A DNA stretch of 64,000 nt from Cellulomonas sp. P24 (GCF_024704385.1 NZ_JAJDFX010000002.1:2914001-2978000), one strand, 5' to 3'; shown: positions 17,524-26,549, counted from the stretch's first letter. The notes: a model not told the origin generated them from the sequence alone. Made by a program: numbers and translations.

Positions 17524-17555
17524 GACGACCGCTGCTGCAGGAGGTCGCGGTCGTC
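17524..17555. terminator. Hairpin between ptsH and ptsI
   Basis: A 9-bp perfect stem GACGACCGC/GCGGTCGTC (17524-17532 with 17547-17555) lies between the convergent ptsH and ptsI stops and may serve both. Confidence 0.55.
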
Positions 17556-17630
17556 TGCCTGCGGGCGTCGCGACCCGTCCGACTGACCCTGCAGGTCCCG
17601 GTCCGGCGGAACACCCGCCCGAGGGCCGGC

Positions 17631-19325
17631 TCAGAGCCCGAGCTCCTCGAGGAGCGGCAGCCGTGACCGGACCGTGCGGCGTGCGTCCTCGGCCGAGTCC
17701 GCGGCGACCGCGAGCGCCGCGAGCTCCTGGCACGTCGCGAGCGTGACCGAACCGAGCACCGCGGCGACGTCGGGCAGCGCGCGTGCGGTCATCGACAGGG
17801 TTGCGACCCCGAGCCCGACGAGCACCACCGCGAGGGCCGGGTCGGCCGCGGCCTCGCCGCACACCCCGACCGGTCGGTCGTTCTGCGCACCGCCACGGCA
17901 GGTCGCCGCGACGAGCTGGAGGACAGCGGGCTGCCACGCCGTCGACAGCGTCGCGAGCTCGCCGAGCATGCGGTCGGAGGCCATCGTGTACTGGGTCAGG
18001 TCGTTGGTGCCGATGCTCGCGAAGGCGGCGTGCGCGAGGATCTGGCCGGACTGCAGCGCGGCGCTCGGGACCTCGACCATCACGCCGGCGGTGCTGAGCC
18101 CGTGCGCGCGGCAGCGCTCGACGAACGCCGCCGTCTCCGGGACCGTGGCGATCATCGGCGCCATCACCCAGACGTCGGCGGTCTCGGCCGCGGCGGCCTG
18201 CGCGATCGCCGTGAGCTGGTCCTCGAGGACCTCGGGGTTGCGCCAGGAGGTGCGGTAGCCGCGGACGCCGAGGGCCGGGTTGGGCTCGTCGGTGCTGGTG
18301 AGGAACGGCAACGGCTTGTCCGCCCCGGCGTCGAGCGTGCGGACGACGACCTTCTTGCCGGCGAACGCCGCGAGCACCTGGCGGTACTGCGCGACCTGCT
18401 CGGCGACGGACGGCGCATCGGTGCGGTCGAGGAAGCAGAACTCGGTGCGGAAGAGCCCGACCCCTTCGGCCCCGGCGTCGGCGGCGGCCTGTGCGCCCTC
18501 GGGCTTGCCCACGTTCGCGAGCAGCGGGACCCGGTGGCCGTCGCTGGTGCGACCGGTCCCGTCGAAGGTCCGCACCCGCGCGGCAAGAGCGGCGGCGTGG
18601 GCGACCTGCTCCGGCGTCGGGTCGAGCGTGACCGTTCCGGCCGTGCCGTCGACGAGGGCGACGGTGCCGTCTGGGATCGCCGTCGCCCCGGCGGTACCGA
18701 CGACGGCCGGGATGCCGAGGGCGCGCGCGAGGATCGCGGTGTGGGACGTCGGGCCGCCCTCGCTCGTGACGAGCGCGAGCACGCGTGCGGGGTCGAGGGT
18801 GGCCGTGTCCGCGGGGGAGAGGTCCGTCGCGACCAGCACGAACGGGTGGTCCACGTCCGGGACGCCGGGTGGCAGCTGACCGGTGAGCGCGGCGACGATG
18901 CGGTCCCGCACGTCGGCGACGTCGCGCGTGCGCTCGGCCATGTAGCCGCCGAGGGCCGAGAGCTGCTCGATCACCGTGGCGGCCGACTGCCAGACGGCGC
19001 GGGCCGGGTCGAGCCGGTTCCCGCGCACGAGCGCCTGGGCTGCCGAGACGAGGCTCGGGTCCGCGGCCATCATCGCGGTGGTCTCGAGCACCTCCTTGCC
19101 GGCGCCGCTCGCCCGGGACGCGGCCTCGCGGAGGTCGGCCTGCGCGCGGCTCGACGCGGCGGCGATCTGCTCCGCCGCCTGCTCGGCGTCGAGACCCTCG
19201 GCCAGGGTCGCCCCGACGGGCGGTTCGGCGACGGGTGCGGGCATCGCGACGACGGGACCGGCTGCCTGTCCCGGGCTGACCCCGATGCCGGTGAGCCGCT
19301 GCTGGGGGTCGGTGTCCGTCGTCAT
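17631..19325 (-). CDS. ptsI: PTS enzyme I (phosphoenolpyruvate-protein phosphotransferase)
   Basis: A 564-residue soluble enzyme that autophosphorylates from PEP and passes phosphate to HPr. The phospho-histidine domain contains SEGGPTSHTAILARALGIPAVVG with the active His near residue 190. The C-terminal PEP-binding TIM barrel carries GLFRTEFCFLDR, LDAGADKPLPFL and ASIGTNDLTQYTMASDR. The start at 19325 (MTTDTD) follows a plausible spacer. A downstream hairpin of the nagE gene separates the two transcripts. No dre site was seen in its own upstream region. Confidence 0.95.
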   Translation of the reverse strand: MTTDTDPQQRLTGIGVSPGQAAGPVVAMPAPVAEPPVGATLAEGLDAEQAAEQIAAASSRAQADLREAASRASGAGKEVLETTAMMAADPSLVSAAQALVRGNRLDPARAVWQSAATVIEQLSALGGYMAERTRDVADVRDRIVAALTGQLPPGVPDVDHPFVLVATDLSPADTATLDPARVLALVTSEGGPTSHTAILARALGIPAVVGTAGATAIPDGTVALVDGTAGTVTLDPTPEQVAHAAALAARVRTFDGTGRTSDGHRVPLLANVGKPEGAQAAADAGAEGVGLFRTEFCFLDRTDAPSVAEQVAQYRQVLAAFAGKKVVVRTLDAGADKPLPFLTSTDEPNPALGVRGYRTSWRNPEVLEDQLTAIAQAAAAETADVWVMAPMIATVPETAAFVERCRAHGLSTAGVMVEVPSAALQSGQILAHAAFASIGTNDLTQYTMASDRMLGELATLSTAWQPAVLQLVAATCRGGAQNDRPVGVCGEAAADPALAVVLVGLGVATLSMTARALPDVAAVLGSVTLATCQELAALAVAADSAEDARRTVRSRLPLLEELGL

Positions 19326-19422
19326 CGCATCCTCGCGGTTCGGTTGGTCAGGCACGCGCCTGTCGTCCATTGTGCCTCTGCCGTGGTGACCCGGCCCGGC
19401 AGCGGTTCGGGGCCCGGCGGCG

Positions 19423-19456
19423 AGGTCCGGCCGGGGCGGGCGCCCCGGCCGGACCT
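19423..19456 (-). terminator. Terminator after the GlcNAc EIIC gene
   Basis: A 16-bp perfect GC-rich stem (19423-19438 with 19441-19456), six bases past the EIIC stop codon on the minus strand. Confidence 0.75.
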
Positions 19457-19461
19457 GGTCG

Positions 19462-20772
19462 TCATGCGGTCGCGCCACCCGCGGCGGGCTCGTCGGCCGG
19501 CTGGTCCACCAGGACGTTGTTGGCATCGGCGACCTGGTCGTCGTCCTCACGACCGGGCGTCCTGAGGTTCCATCGGGTGATCACCCAGCGGAACAGGACG
19601 TAGTAGAGGACCCCGTACGCCAGGCCGATCGGGATGATCAGCAGCGGCTTCGTCGCGATCCGGAAGTTGAGCAGGTAGTCGATCACGCCGGCGGAGAACC
19701 CGAAGCCGTCGTGCACGCCGAGCCAGTTCAGCAGCGCGAGCGAGGTGCCGGTCAGCAGGGCGTGGATCACGTACAGCGGCCAGGCGAGGAACATGAAGGA
19801 GAACTCGAGCGGCTCGGTGACACCGGTCACGAACGAGACCAGGGCGGCCGATCCCATGATGCCCGCGATGACCTTGCGCTTGGCGGCCTTGGCGGTGTGG
19901 ACGAACGCGAGAGCGGCACCGGGGAGAGCGAACATCATGATCGGGAAGAAGCCCGTCATGAAGGTGCCGGCGGTCGGGTCGCCGTGGAAGAACCGCGTGA
20001 TGTCGCCCTGGTAGACCGTGCCGTCCGCCCCGGTGAAGTTCCCGATCTGGAACCACAGCGGGAAGTTGAGCAGGTGGTGCAGGCCGAGCGGCAGGAGGAG
20101 CCGGTTGAGGGTGCCGTAGACGAACCCGCCGAGGACGGGCGAGCCGCTGACGAACGTCGCGACCGATCCGAGGCCGGAGTTGAAGGCCGAGTAGAAGAGC
20201 GAGGCGATCAGCGCGACGACGATCGCCATGCCGGCCGTGATGATCGGCACGAACCGTCGTCCACCGAAGAACGCCAGGTAGGCGGGCAGCTTGATCCGGT
20301 AGTACCGCTGGTAGAGCAGCGCGGCGACCAGGCCCATCACGATGCCGCCGAGAACCCCGTAGTTGATGAGCTCCTGCGTGCCGCCCGCGGCCGGCTTGCC
20401 GAGGACGTACGGGGACATCGCGTCGGTGACGCCCTTGAACACCAGGTAGCCGATGAGCGCGGCCAGTCCGGTCGAGCCGTCGGACTTGCGGGCGTAGCCG
20501 ACGGCCACGCCGAGGGCGAAGATCAGCGGCAGGTTGGAGAACAGGGCGTTGCCGGCCGCGCCGAGCACCGCGGCGACCGGCAGGAGCCAGTCACCCCAGG
20601 CGCCTGCGAGACCGTCCTTGCCGAGCATGTCGTCCTGTCCGAGCCGCAGCAGCAGGGCGGCGGCGGGGAGGGACGCGATCGGCAGCATGAGCGAGCGGCC
20701 GATGCGCTGGAGCTGGGCGAACCCCGGGATGCGCCGCTTCTCCCGAGCTACGGGTGCGGTGGTAGCCGTCAT
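19462..20772 (-). CDS. nagE: PTS EIIC permease, N-acetylglucosamine type
   Basis: A 436-residue polytopic membrane subunit of the glucose/GlcNAc family. It carries SLMLPIASLPAAALLLRLG at the first helix, and family motifs GLHHLLNFPLW, FMTGFFPIMMFALPGAALAF and GVTEPLEFSFMFLAWPLY. It lacks fused EIIA and EIIB domains; separate genes for these lie just across the divergent promoter. ATG at 20772 has AGGAG about ten bases upstream. GlcNAc is assigned from linkage with nagA, nagB and a DasR-type regulator. Confidence 0.9.
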   Translation of the reverse strand: MTATTAPVAREKRRIPGFAQLQRIGRSLMLPIASLPAAALLLRLGQDDMLGKDGLAGAWGDWLLPVAAVLGAAGNALFSNLPLIFALGVAVGYARKSDGSTGLAALIGYLVFKGVTDAMSPYVLGKPAAGGTQELINYGVLGGIVMGLVAALLYQRYYRIKLPAYLAFFGGRRFVPIITAGMAIVVALIASLFYSAFNSGLGSVATFVSGSPVLGGFVYGTLNRLLLPLGLHHLLNFPLWFQIGNFTGADGTVYQGDITRFFHGDPTAGTFMTGFFPIMMFALPGAALAFVHTAKAAKRKVIAGIMGSAALVSFVTGVTEPLEFSFMFLAWPLYVIHALLTGTSLALLNWLGVHDGFGFSAGVIDYLLNFRIATKPLLIIPIGLAYGVLYYVLFRWVITRWNLRTPGREDDDQVADANNVLVDQPADEPAAGGATA

Positions 20773-20866
20773 AGCAGGTGCACTCCTCATCGTGTGCGTG
20801 TCGTGGGCCGGTGGGCACCGGCACTCCCTCGTCCAGCTCGGAGATCGTGTGTCGACTCGGTGTACT

Positions 20867-20882
20867 AGATGTCTGGACCAGT
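20867..20882. promoter_or_regulatory. DasR-type dre-like operator between nagE and the GntR gene
   Basis: On the minus strand ACTGGTCCAGACATCT matches 13 of 16 bases of the ptsH operator. It lies between divergent EIIC and GntR genes, so it could control both. It is AT-richer than its surroundings. Confidence 0.72.
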
Positions 20883-20969
20883 TGGCGTAACCATGGTGGA
20901 ATGGTGCATCCGGTGTCAAGGGCGGCATGCTTCGGCCGTTGGCACGAGTCGCGTGACGAGGGGACGAAG

Positions 20970-21746
20970 GTGGGGCGCTCGGTTCTGAAGTACGTGCGGG
21001 TCCGGGACTACCTGCGCTCGCTCGTCACGCACGAGCTCTCGGCAGGGGACACGATCCCGTCCGAGCGGCTGCTGTGCGAGCAGTTCGGCGTGTCGAGGAT
21101 GACCGTCCGGCAGGCCGTCGACGCGCTCGTCGTCGAGGGGCTCCTGGACCGCGAGCAGGGTCGCGGCACGTTCGTCGCGCCGACCAAGGTCGACCTCGAG
21201 GTGCGGCTCGCCTCGTTCGGCGAAGAGATGCAGCGGCGCGGCATGGAGCCGTCGTCGACGGTGCTCTCGGCCGAGGTCGTCGCCGCGACCCCGGACATCG
21301 CGGACGCTCTCGACATCCTCCCCGGGGAGCGCGTCTACTACCTGCACCGCGTGCGCCTCGCCGACGGCGAGCCGATGGCCATCGAGCAGTCGTGGCTCTC
21401 GTGCCAGCTCGTGCCCGGCCTGTTCGACGGCGACCTGCCCGACAGCATCTACGGCGAGCTGCGCAGGCGCGGGCTCGAGCCCGACTGGGGGGAGGACACC
21501 GTCTCGGCGGCCGAGGTCGACGCACCGGACGCCGAGCTCCTGGGCGTCGCCCCGGGCCGCGCGGTGCTGCGCCTGGCCCGGCGGACCTTCGCCGGTGAGA
21601 CCGCCTGCGTCTACTCACGGTCGACCTACCGGGCCGACCGCTACGTGCTCTGGGTCCCCCTGCGAGCGCCCAGGCGCCCGCTGACTCCCCGGCGGACCTC
21701 GGGCGACCTGATGGCAGAGCCTGCGACGACGGAGGTCGCACGATGA
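20970..21746 (+). CDS. dasR: GntR/HutC-family regulator, DasR-like
   Basis: A 258-residue regulator. The N-terminal GntR winged helix covers residues about 8-75 (SERLLCEQFGVSRMTVRQAV and the wing LDREQGRGTFVA). The C-terminal UTRA/HutC ligand domain runs from 85 to 245. The length matches DasR (about 254). Two dre-like boxes occur next to nagE and ptsH. In Streptomyces, DasR binds glucosamine-6-phosphate and represses GlcNAc uptake genes. GTG at 20970 is the likely start; no closer ATG is in frame. The stop overlaps the first EIIB gene (ATGA), so it heads the nag operon. Confidence 0.85.
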   Translation: MGRSVLKYVRVRDYLRSLVTHELSAGDTIPSERLLCEQFGVSRMTVRQAVDALVVEGLLDREQGRGTFVAPTKVDLEVRLASFGEEMQRRGMEPSSTVLSAEVVAATPDIADALDILPGERVYYLHRVRLADGEPMAIEQSWLSCQLVPGLFDGDLPDSIYGELRRRGLEPDWGEDTVSAAEVDAPDAELLGVAPGRAVLRLARRTFAGETACVYSRSTYRADRYVLWVPLRAPRRPLTPRRTSGDLMAEPATTEVAR

Positions 21747-21997
21747 ACGAGGGGCGGAGCGGAGTGACAGCGCAAGCGGCAGACATCCTGGCGGCACTCG
21801 GCGGGGTGGCCAACATCATCGAGATCGAGCCGTGCACCACCCGGCTCCGGTCCGAGGTCCACGACACCGCCGTCGTGGACGTGAAGGCGCTGCGAGCAGC
21901 CGGCGCCCACGGCGTGATGATCTCGGGCCACGTGGTCCAGATCGTGATGGGACCGAACGTCGACACCATCGCGTCGGACCTCGAAGAGCTGCTGTGA
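21743..21997 (+). CDS. PTS EIIB subunit, glucose/GlcNAc family (copy 1)
   Basis: An 84-residue soluble EIIB domain with the phosphoacceptor Cys in EPCTTRLRSE near residue 31. It overlaps the regulator gene by four bases. Standalone EIIB partners an EIIC without fused domains, as in the streptomycete NagF/NagE2 pair. The N-terminal ten residues are an extension relative to the second copy. Confidence 0.88.
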   Translation: MNEGRSGVTAQAADILAALGGVANIIEIEPCTTRLRSEVHDTAVVDVKALRAAGAHGVMISGHVVQIVMGPNVDTIASDLEELL

Positions 21998-22049
21998 ACA
22001 GTCGTGACGTGCGGCAATCGGGCCGCCGTCGGTCAGCAAGGAGATTCTC

Positions 22050-22280
22050 ATGAGCAAGGCGGAGCAGATACTCGCTGCCCTCGGCGGCGACGCGAACGTC
22101 GTCGACCTGGAGCCGTGCACCACCCGGCTGCGGGTCGAGGTCGTCGACCCGTCACTGGTCGACGACGCCGCACTCAAGGCGGCCGGTGCGTACGGGGTCA
22201 TGCGGTCCGGCATCGCGGTGCAGGTCGTCGTCGGTCCCGAGGCGGACACCATCGCGTCGGACATCGAGGACCTGCGCTGA
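22050..22280 (+). CDS. PTS EIIB subunit, glucose/GlcNAc family (copy 2)
   Basis: A 76-residue EIIB with the same Cys motif (EPCTTRLRVE). It is clearly a paralogue of copy 1 (LAALGG, EPCTTRLR and DTIASD all shared). ATG at 22050 has AAGGAG upstream. Its stop overlaps the EIIA start (TGATG). Both copies keep the catalytic cysteine, so neither looks inactive. Confidence 0.88.
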   Translation: MSKAEQILAALGGDANVVDLEPCTTRLRVEVVDPSLVDDAALKAAGAYGVMRSGIAVQVVVGPEADTIASDIEDLR

Positions 22281-22744
22281 TGCCTGCACCTCTCACCGTG
22301 CTCGCCCCGGTCACCGGGGTCGTGCGCGCCATGGCCGACGTGCCGGACCCCGTCTTCGGCGCCGAGCTCGTCGGTCCCGGCATGGCGATCGACCCGGCAC
22401 GGGACGGCGTCGTCGAGGCGATCGCCCCGATCGACGGCACGATCGTCAAGCTGCACCCGCACGCGTTCGTCGTCACGTCGGACGCCGAGCACTCGGCGCT
22501 CGTGCACCTCGGCCTGGACACCGTCCAGCTCGGCGGTGCCGGGTTCACGCTGCATGCGCACGAGGGTGACGTGGTCACGGCCGGCGACGTCGTCGTGAGC
22601 TGGGACCCCGCCGCGGTCGAGGCCGGCGGCCGGTCCCCGATCTGCCCGGTCGTCGCACTGGACGGCAAGCCCGGCTGCCTGACCCCGCTGGTCGGCGTCG
22701 GCGAGGCGGTCCGCACGGGTGAGGCCCTGTTCGAGTGGAGCTGA
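22280..22744 (+). CDS. crr: PTS EIIA subunit, glucose family
   Basis: A 154-residue soluble EIIA. The phosphohistidine lies in SALVHLGLDTV (near residue 75), and the second active-site His is in PHAFVVTSD. It receives phosphate from HPr and passes it to EIIB. It overlaps the upstream EIIB stop by one base and the downstream HAD start by ten. Crr in streptomycetes also belongs to the DasR regulon. Confidence 0.9.
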   Translation: MPAPLTVLAPVTGVVRAMADVPDPVFGAELVGPGMAIDPARDGVVEAIAPIDGTIVKLHPHAFVVTSDAEHSALVHLGLDTVQLGGAGFTLHAHEGDVVTAGDVVVSWDPAAVEAGGRSPICPVVALDGKPGCLTPLVGVGEAVRTGEALFEWS

Positions 22745-23436
22745 ACCTCGCCGCCGTCCGGCTCGCCCGGCCGGGTGCCGGTCTCCTGGTCGACCTGGAC
22801 GGCACGCTCGTCCGCAGCGAGGCTGCGAACCAGAGCGCGTTCCGGCAGTACTTCGCCGCGCGCGGGTGGGACGTGCCGGACGACGTCGTGCGCGGTTTCG
22901 CCGGTCGCCGTGCCCATGAGGTCTTCGCGAGCGTCCCGGGGCCGTGGGGGGACGAGGACCCGTACGCCCTCATGCAGGGTGTCGTGGACGTCCTGCGGGC
23001 GATGGACGTACGACCGGCGGCGGTCCCCGGTGCGGTCCGGCTGCTCGCGGCGTGCGTGCAGACCGGTCTCCCGGTCGCGGTCGTGACGTCCGCGGGTCTC
23101 GAGTGGGCCCTCGCGGCGCTCCGCTCGCTGGACGTGACGGACGGTGCGATCGGCATGATCACCGCCGAGGACTGCACGCACGGCAAGCCCGACCCCGAGC
23201 CGTTCCGGCGTGGGGCCGAGCTGCTCGGGCTCGAGCCGCGGGCGCTCGTGGCCCTCGAGGACGCCCCGGCCGGCATCGCGTCGGCCCGTGCCGCCGGTGT
23301 CGGCCACGTCGTCGGCATCACGACGGGGCACCCGGCGCACGTCCTGGTCTCCGCCGGTGCGGCCGAGACCACCACCGACCTGGTCGCCCTCGCCGAGACC
23401 GTCGACGCCCGGCGCCCGGGGAGGTCGGACGCATGA
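22735..23436 (+). CDS. HAD-superfamily sugar-phosphate phosphatase
   Basis: A 233-residue beta-PGM/phosphatase-like HAD protein. Motif I is LLVDLDGTLVRSE with the nucleophile Asp. Motif II contains VTSAG, motif III the conserved Lys in HGKPDPEPF, and motif IV is LEDAPAGI. A cap domain follows motif I. GTG at 22735 overlaps the EIIA stop by ten bases, so it is translationally coupled to the PTS genes. This predicts a role on a hexose phosphate (possibly GlcNAc-6-P or GlcN-6-P), which is inference. Confidence 0.85.
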   Translation: MELNLAAVRLARPGAGLLVDLDGTLVRSEAANQSAFRQYFAARGWDVPDDVVRGFAGRRAHEVFASVPGPWGDEDPYALMQGVVDVLRAMDVRPAAVPGAVRLLAACVQTGLPVAVVTSAGLEWALAALRSLDVTDGAIGMITAEDCTHGKPDPEPFRRGAELLGLEPRALVALEDAPAGIASARAAGVGHVVGITTGHPAHVLVSAGAAETTTDLVALAETVDARRPGRSDA

Positions 23437-24332
23437 GCGGGCTGCCCGGCTCGGTCCGGCTGGTCGCCGGCGCCGGTGACCTCCCGATGCTGCGCGTCGA
23501 CGGCCCCGAGGGCTGGGCCGAGCTCTACCTGCACGGCGCGCACGTGACCGCGTGGGGGCCGACCGGCAGCGAGTCCGTGCTGTGGCTGAGCCGGTCGAGC
23601 CGGTTCGACGCACGCACGGCCATCCGTGGTGGCATCCCCGTGTGCTTCCCGTGGTTCGGTCCGCTGGACGGCCGGCCCGACGCGCCCCGCCACGGGTTCG
23701 CCCGGACGGCGTCCTGGACCGTCGACGGCGCGCACGACGACGGCCACGACGTCACGGTCCGGCTGCGGCTCCAGGACTCCGCCGACACGCGCGGGTCGGC
23801 CTGGCCGCACCGGTTCACGGCGGTGTGCAGCGTCGTCGTCGGGGCGCGGCTGTCCGTCTCGCTCGAGGTCACCAGCACCGGCGACGAGGACGTCACGTTC
23901 GAGGAGGCCCTGCACACCTATCTGGCCGTCGCCGACGTCACCGCCGCCGAGGTCACCGGTCTGGAGGGCGTCGGGTTCGTCGACAAGACGGCGCACGGGG
24001 CGGCCGTCGCCGGGGACCGCGCGCCGTTGCGGGTGACCGGCGAGGTCGACCGCATCTACGCCGGTGCCCCCGAGACGGTCACGGTGCGCGACGTCGCGGG
24101 CGGCCGCGACCTCCGCGTCGGCACGACGGGCTCCGGGAGCACCGTCGTGTGGAACCCGTGGCGCGAGGGCGCCCGCGCGACCGCCGACCTCGACGACGAC
24201 GGCTGGACCACGATGCTGTGCGTCGAGGCGGGCAACGTCGGCCCGGCCGCCGTCCGCCTCGGACCCGGTGAGCGGCACACGATGGCGACCACGATCGAGG
24301 TGGTCCCGGTCGGGGGAAGGATGGTGGGGTGA
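23433..24332 (+). CDS. D-hexose-6-phosphate mutarotase-like (YeaD/galactose mutarotase family)
   Basis: A 299-residue beta-sandwich aldose-1-epimerase-family protein. It shows HGAHVTAWGP, RGGIPVCFPWFGP and RHGFARTASW, the motifs of the YeaD/YMR099c hexose-6-phosphate branch. The catalytic His and Glu are expected in the HTY and VEAGN regions. It overlaps the HAD gene by four bases (ATGA). In this operon it probably equilibrates anomers of a PTS-generated hexose phosphate. Confidence 0.85.
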   Translation: MSGLPGSVRLVAGAGDLPMLRVDGPEGWAELYLHGAHVTAWGPTGSESVLWLSRSSRFDARTAIRGGIPVCFPWFGPLDGRPDAPRHGFARTASWTVDGAHDDGHDVTVRLRLQDSADTRGSAWPHRFTAVCSVVVGARLSVSLEVTSTGDEDVTFEEALHTYLAVADVTAAEVTGLEGVGFVDKTAHGAAVAGDRAPLRVTGEVDRIYAGAPETVTVRDVAGGRDLRVGTTGSGSTVVWNPWREGARATADLDDDGWTTMLCVEAGNVGPAAVRLGPGERHTMATTIEVVPVGGRMVG

Positions 24333-24448
24333 CCGGCACCGTGCCGGCCGCCGACCAGCCCAGAGAGCAGACCACCGAGCAGCCCAGCGGGCCGAGCCGT
24401 TCCGACCGACCCTGACGCACCACCCACCCGAAAGGTCCGAGACCGAGC

Positions 24449-25669
24449 ATGAGCGAGCAGATCGCACCGGAGTTCCTCCGCGGACGTGTCGTCACCCCGA
24501 CGGCGGTGATCGCCGACGGCGTCGTCGTGCTGCGCGGCGCGACGATCGCGTGGGTGGGTGAGGCGGCGCAGGCCGCCGCGGCCGGGTGGTCCGGTCTGCC
24601 GGACACCGTCGCGTCACCGGTCACGGTGCTGCCGGGGCTGGTGGACATCCACACGCACGGCGGCGGCGGCGCGAGCTACCCCGACGCGACGACGCCGGAG
24701 GAGGCCCTCGTCGCGGTCCACGAGCACCGGGCGCACGGGACCACGACCCTCGTCGCCTCGCTCGTGACCGCCGCGCCGGACACGTTGCGTCAGCGGGTCG
24801 GCGTGCTGACTGCGCTCGCGGAGGCCGGGGAGATCGCCGGGATCCACCTCGAAGGGCCGTTCGTGTCGACCGTGCGGTGCGGTGCGCAGGACCCGGAGCT
24901 GATCCAGGTTCCCGACGCGGACCTGACGCGTGAGCTCGCGACGCAGGCCCGTGGGTTCCTCGTGACGATGACGATCGCCCCGGAGCTGTCCGGCGTCGCC
25001 GGTGACGGCGGGGTCGTGGACGCCCTGATCGATGCCGGTGCGCTGCCGAGCTTCGGGCACACCGACGCGAGCTGGCAGCAGACGACCGCCGCCCTGGACG
25101 ACGCCCGTCGCCGCCTCGAGACGACGCCGGGCCGCAGGTCGGGCCGGTCCACCGTGACGCACCTGTTCAACGGCATGCGGCCGATGACGCACCGCGACCC
25201 GGGACCGATCCCGGTGTTCCTCGCGGCGGGCGCACGCGGGGAGGTCGTCGTCGAGCTGATCGGGGACGGGACGCACGTGGCCCCGGAGATGGTGTCCAGC
25301 GTGTTCAGCCTCGTCGGTGCGGACAACATCGCGCTCGTGACCGACGCGATGGCGGCGGCCGGCATGCCCGACGGCGCGTACCGGCTCGGCTCGCAGGACG
25401 TCACGGTCGCGGACGGGGTGGCGCGGCTGACGCACGGCGGGGCGATCGCCGGCGGCACGGCGCACCTGCTGGACATCGTGCGGACCACGGTCGCGGGCGG
25501 GGTGCCGCTCGTGGACGTCGTGCGTGCCGCGGCGACCACCCCGGCTACCGTGCTCGGGGACGTGACCGTCGGCGCGCTCGAGGTGGGTCGCCGTGCGGAC
25601 GTGCTGGTGGTCGACGACGACTTCCGGGTGCTGAGCGTGCGGCGCGCGGGCGTGGTGGTCGCGCCGTGA
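24449..25669 (+). CDS. nagA: N-acetylglucosamine-6-phosphate deacetylase
   Basis: A 406-residue metal-dependent amidohydrolase converting GlcNAc-6-P to GlcN-6-P and acetate. Visible features are the metal-site HTHGGGG after GLVDI, the metal Glu in IHLEGPF, the substrate His in FGHTDAS, THLFNGMRPMTHRDPG, and the catalytic Asp in LVTDAMAAAGMPDG. The start at 24449 is preceded by GAAAGGTCCGAG. A 116-base gap separates it from the mutarotase gene and holds no dre site that I can see. Confidence 0.94.
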   Translation: MSEQIAPEFLRGRVVTPTAVIADGVVVLRGATIAWVGEAAQAAAAGWSGLPDTVASPVTVLPGLVDIHTHGGGGASYPDATTPEEALVAVHEHRAHGTTTLVASLVTAAPDTLRQRVGVLTALAEAGEIAGIHLEGPFVSTVRCGAQDPELIQVPDADLTRELATQARGFLVTMTIAPELSGVAGDGGVVDALIDAGALPSFGHTDASWQQTTAALDDARRRLETTPGRRSGRSTVTHLFNGMRPMTHRDPGPIPVFLAAGARGEVVVELIGDGTHVAPEMVSSVFSLVGADNIALVTDAMAAAGMPDGAYRLGSQDVTVADGVARLTHGGAIAGGTAHLLDIVRTTVAGGVPLVDVVRAAATTPATVLGDVTVGALEVGRRADVLVVDDDFRVLSVRRAGVVVAP

Positions 25670-25766
25670 CGTCCCGACGACGTGACGACACGGCGCACAC
25701 GGCGCACACGGAGCACACGGGCCGGGCGCACCGCCGGTCCCCAGGCAGAGCAGAGAGGACGTTGAG

Positions 25767-26549
25767 ATGGAGGTCGTGATCGCGGCACCCGAGGAGCTTG
25801 CGGCCCTGGCCGCAGGCGCGATCGAGCAGCTGCTGACCGCGAAGCCGGCGGCGGTGCTCGGCCTCGCGACCGGGTCGAGCCCGCTCGGCATCTACGACGA
25901 GCTCGCCCGCCGCCACGCCGAGGGTCGCGTCACGTTCGCGCAGGCGCGGGCCTTCATGCTCGACGAGTACGTCGGGCTCGCCGCCGACCACCCCGAGCGC
26001 TACCGCAACGTGATCGAGAGGGAGATCGCCTCGCGCGTCGACTTCGCGCCGGGAGCGGTGCAGGGTCCGGACGGGCTCGCGGATGACGTCGTCGCGGCGT
26101 GCGCGCGGTACGAGGCGGCGATCGCCGAGGTCGGCGGGGTGGACCTGCAGATCCTCGGCATCGGCTCCGACGGCCACGTGGGCTTCAACGAGCCCGGGTC
26201 GTCGCTCGCCTCGCGGACCCGCATCAAGACGCTCACCGATCAGACGCGCACGGACAACGCTCGGTTCTTCGGCGGAGACGTGAACCTGGTGCCGCACCAC
26301 TGCCTGACGCAGGGGCTCGCGACGATCATGGGCGCCCGGCACATCGTGCTGATCGCGACGGGTCGGGCCAAGGCCGAGGCGATCCACCACCTCGTCGAGG
26401 GTCCGGTCAGCGCGATGTGGCCGGCGACGATCCTGCAGCACCACCCGCACGTGAGCGTGCTCGTCGACGCCGCCGCAGCGAGCCGGCTGCAGCTCGCGGA
26501 CTACTTCCGCAGCACGTACGCCGCGAAGCCGGCGTGGCAGGGGTTGTGA
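25767..26549 (+). CDS. nagB: Glucosamine-6-phosphate deaminase
   Basis: A 260-residue isomerase/deaminase converting GlcN-6-P to fructose-6-P and ammonia. Signatures are ATGSSPLGIYDEL (phosphate site), DEYVGLAADHPERYRN with the catalytic Asp, and IGSDGHVGFNEPGSSL. IMGARHIVLIATG is also present. ATG at 25767 has AGAGAGGACG upstream. The spacer after nagA carries short CACACGG repeats. The enzyme closes the pathway from imported GlcNAc to glycolysis. Confidence 0.95.
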   Translation: MEVVIAAPEELAALAAGAIEQLLTAKPAAVLGLATGSSPLGIYDELARRHAEGRVTFAQARAFMLDEYVGLAADHPERYRNVIEREIASRVDFAPGAVQGPDGLADDVVAACARYEAAIAEVGGVDLQILGIGSDGHVGFNEPGSSLASRTRIKTLTDQTRTDNARFFGGDVNLVPHHCLTQGLATIMGARHIVLIATGRAKAEAIHHLVEGPVSAMWPATILQHHPHVSVLVDAAAASRLQLADYFRSTYAAKPAWQGL

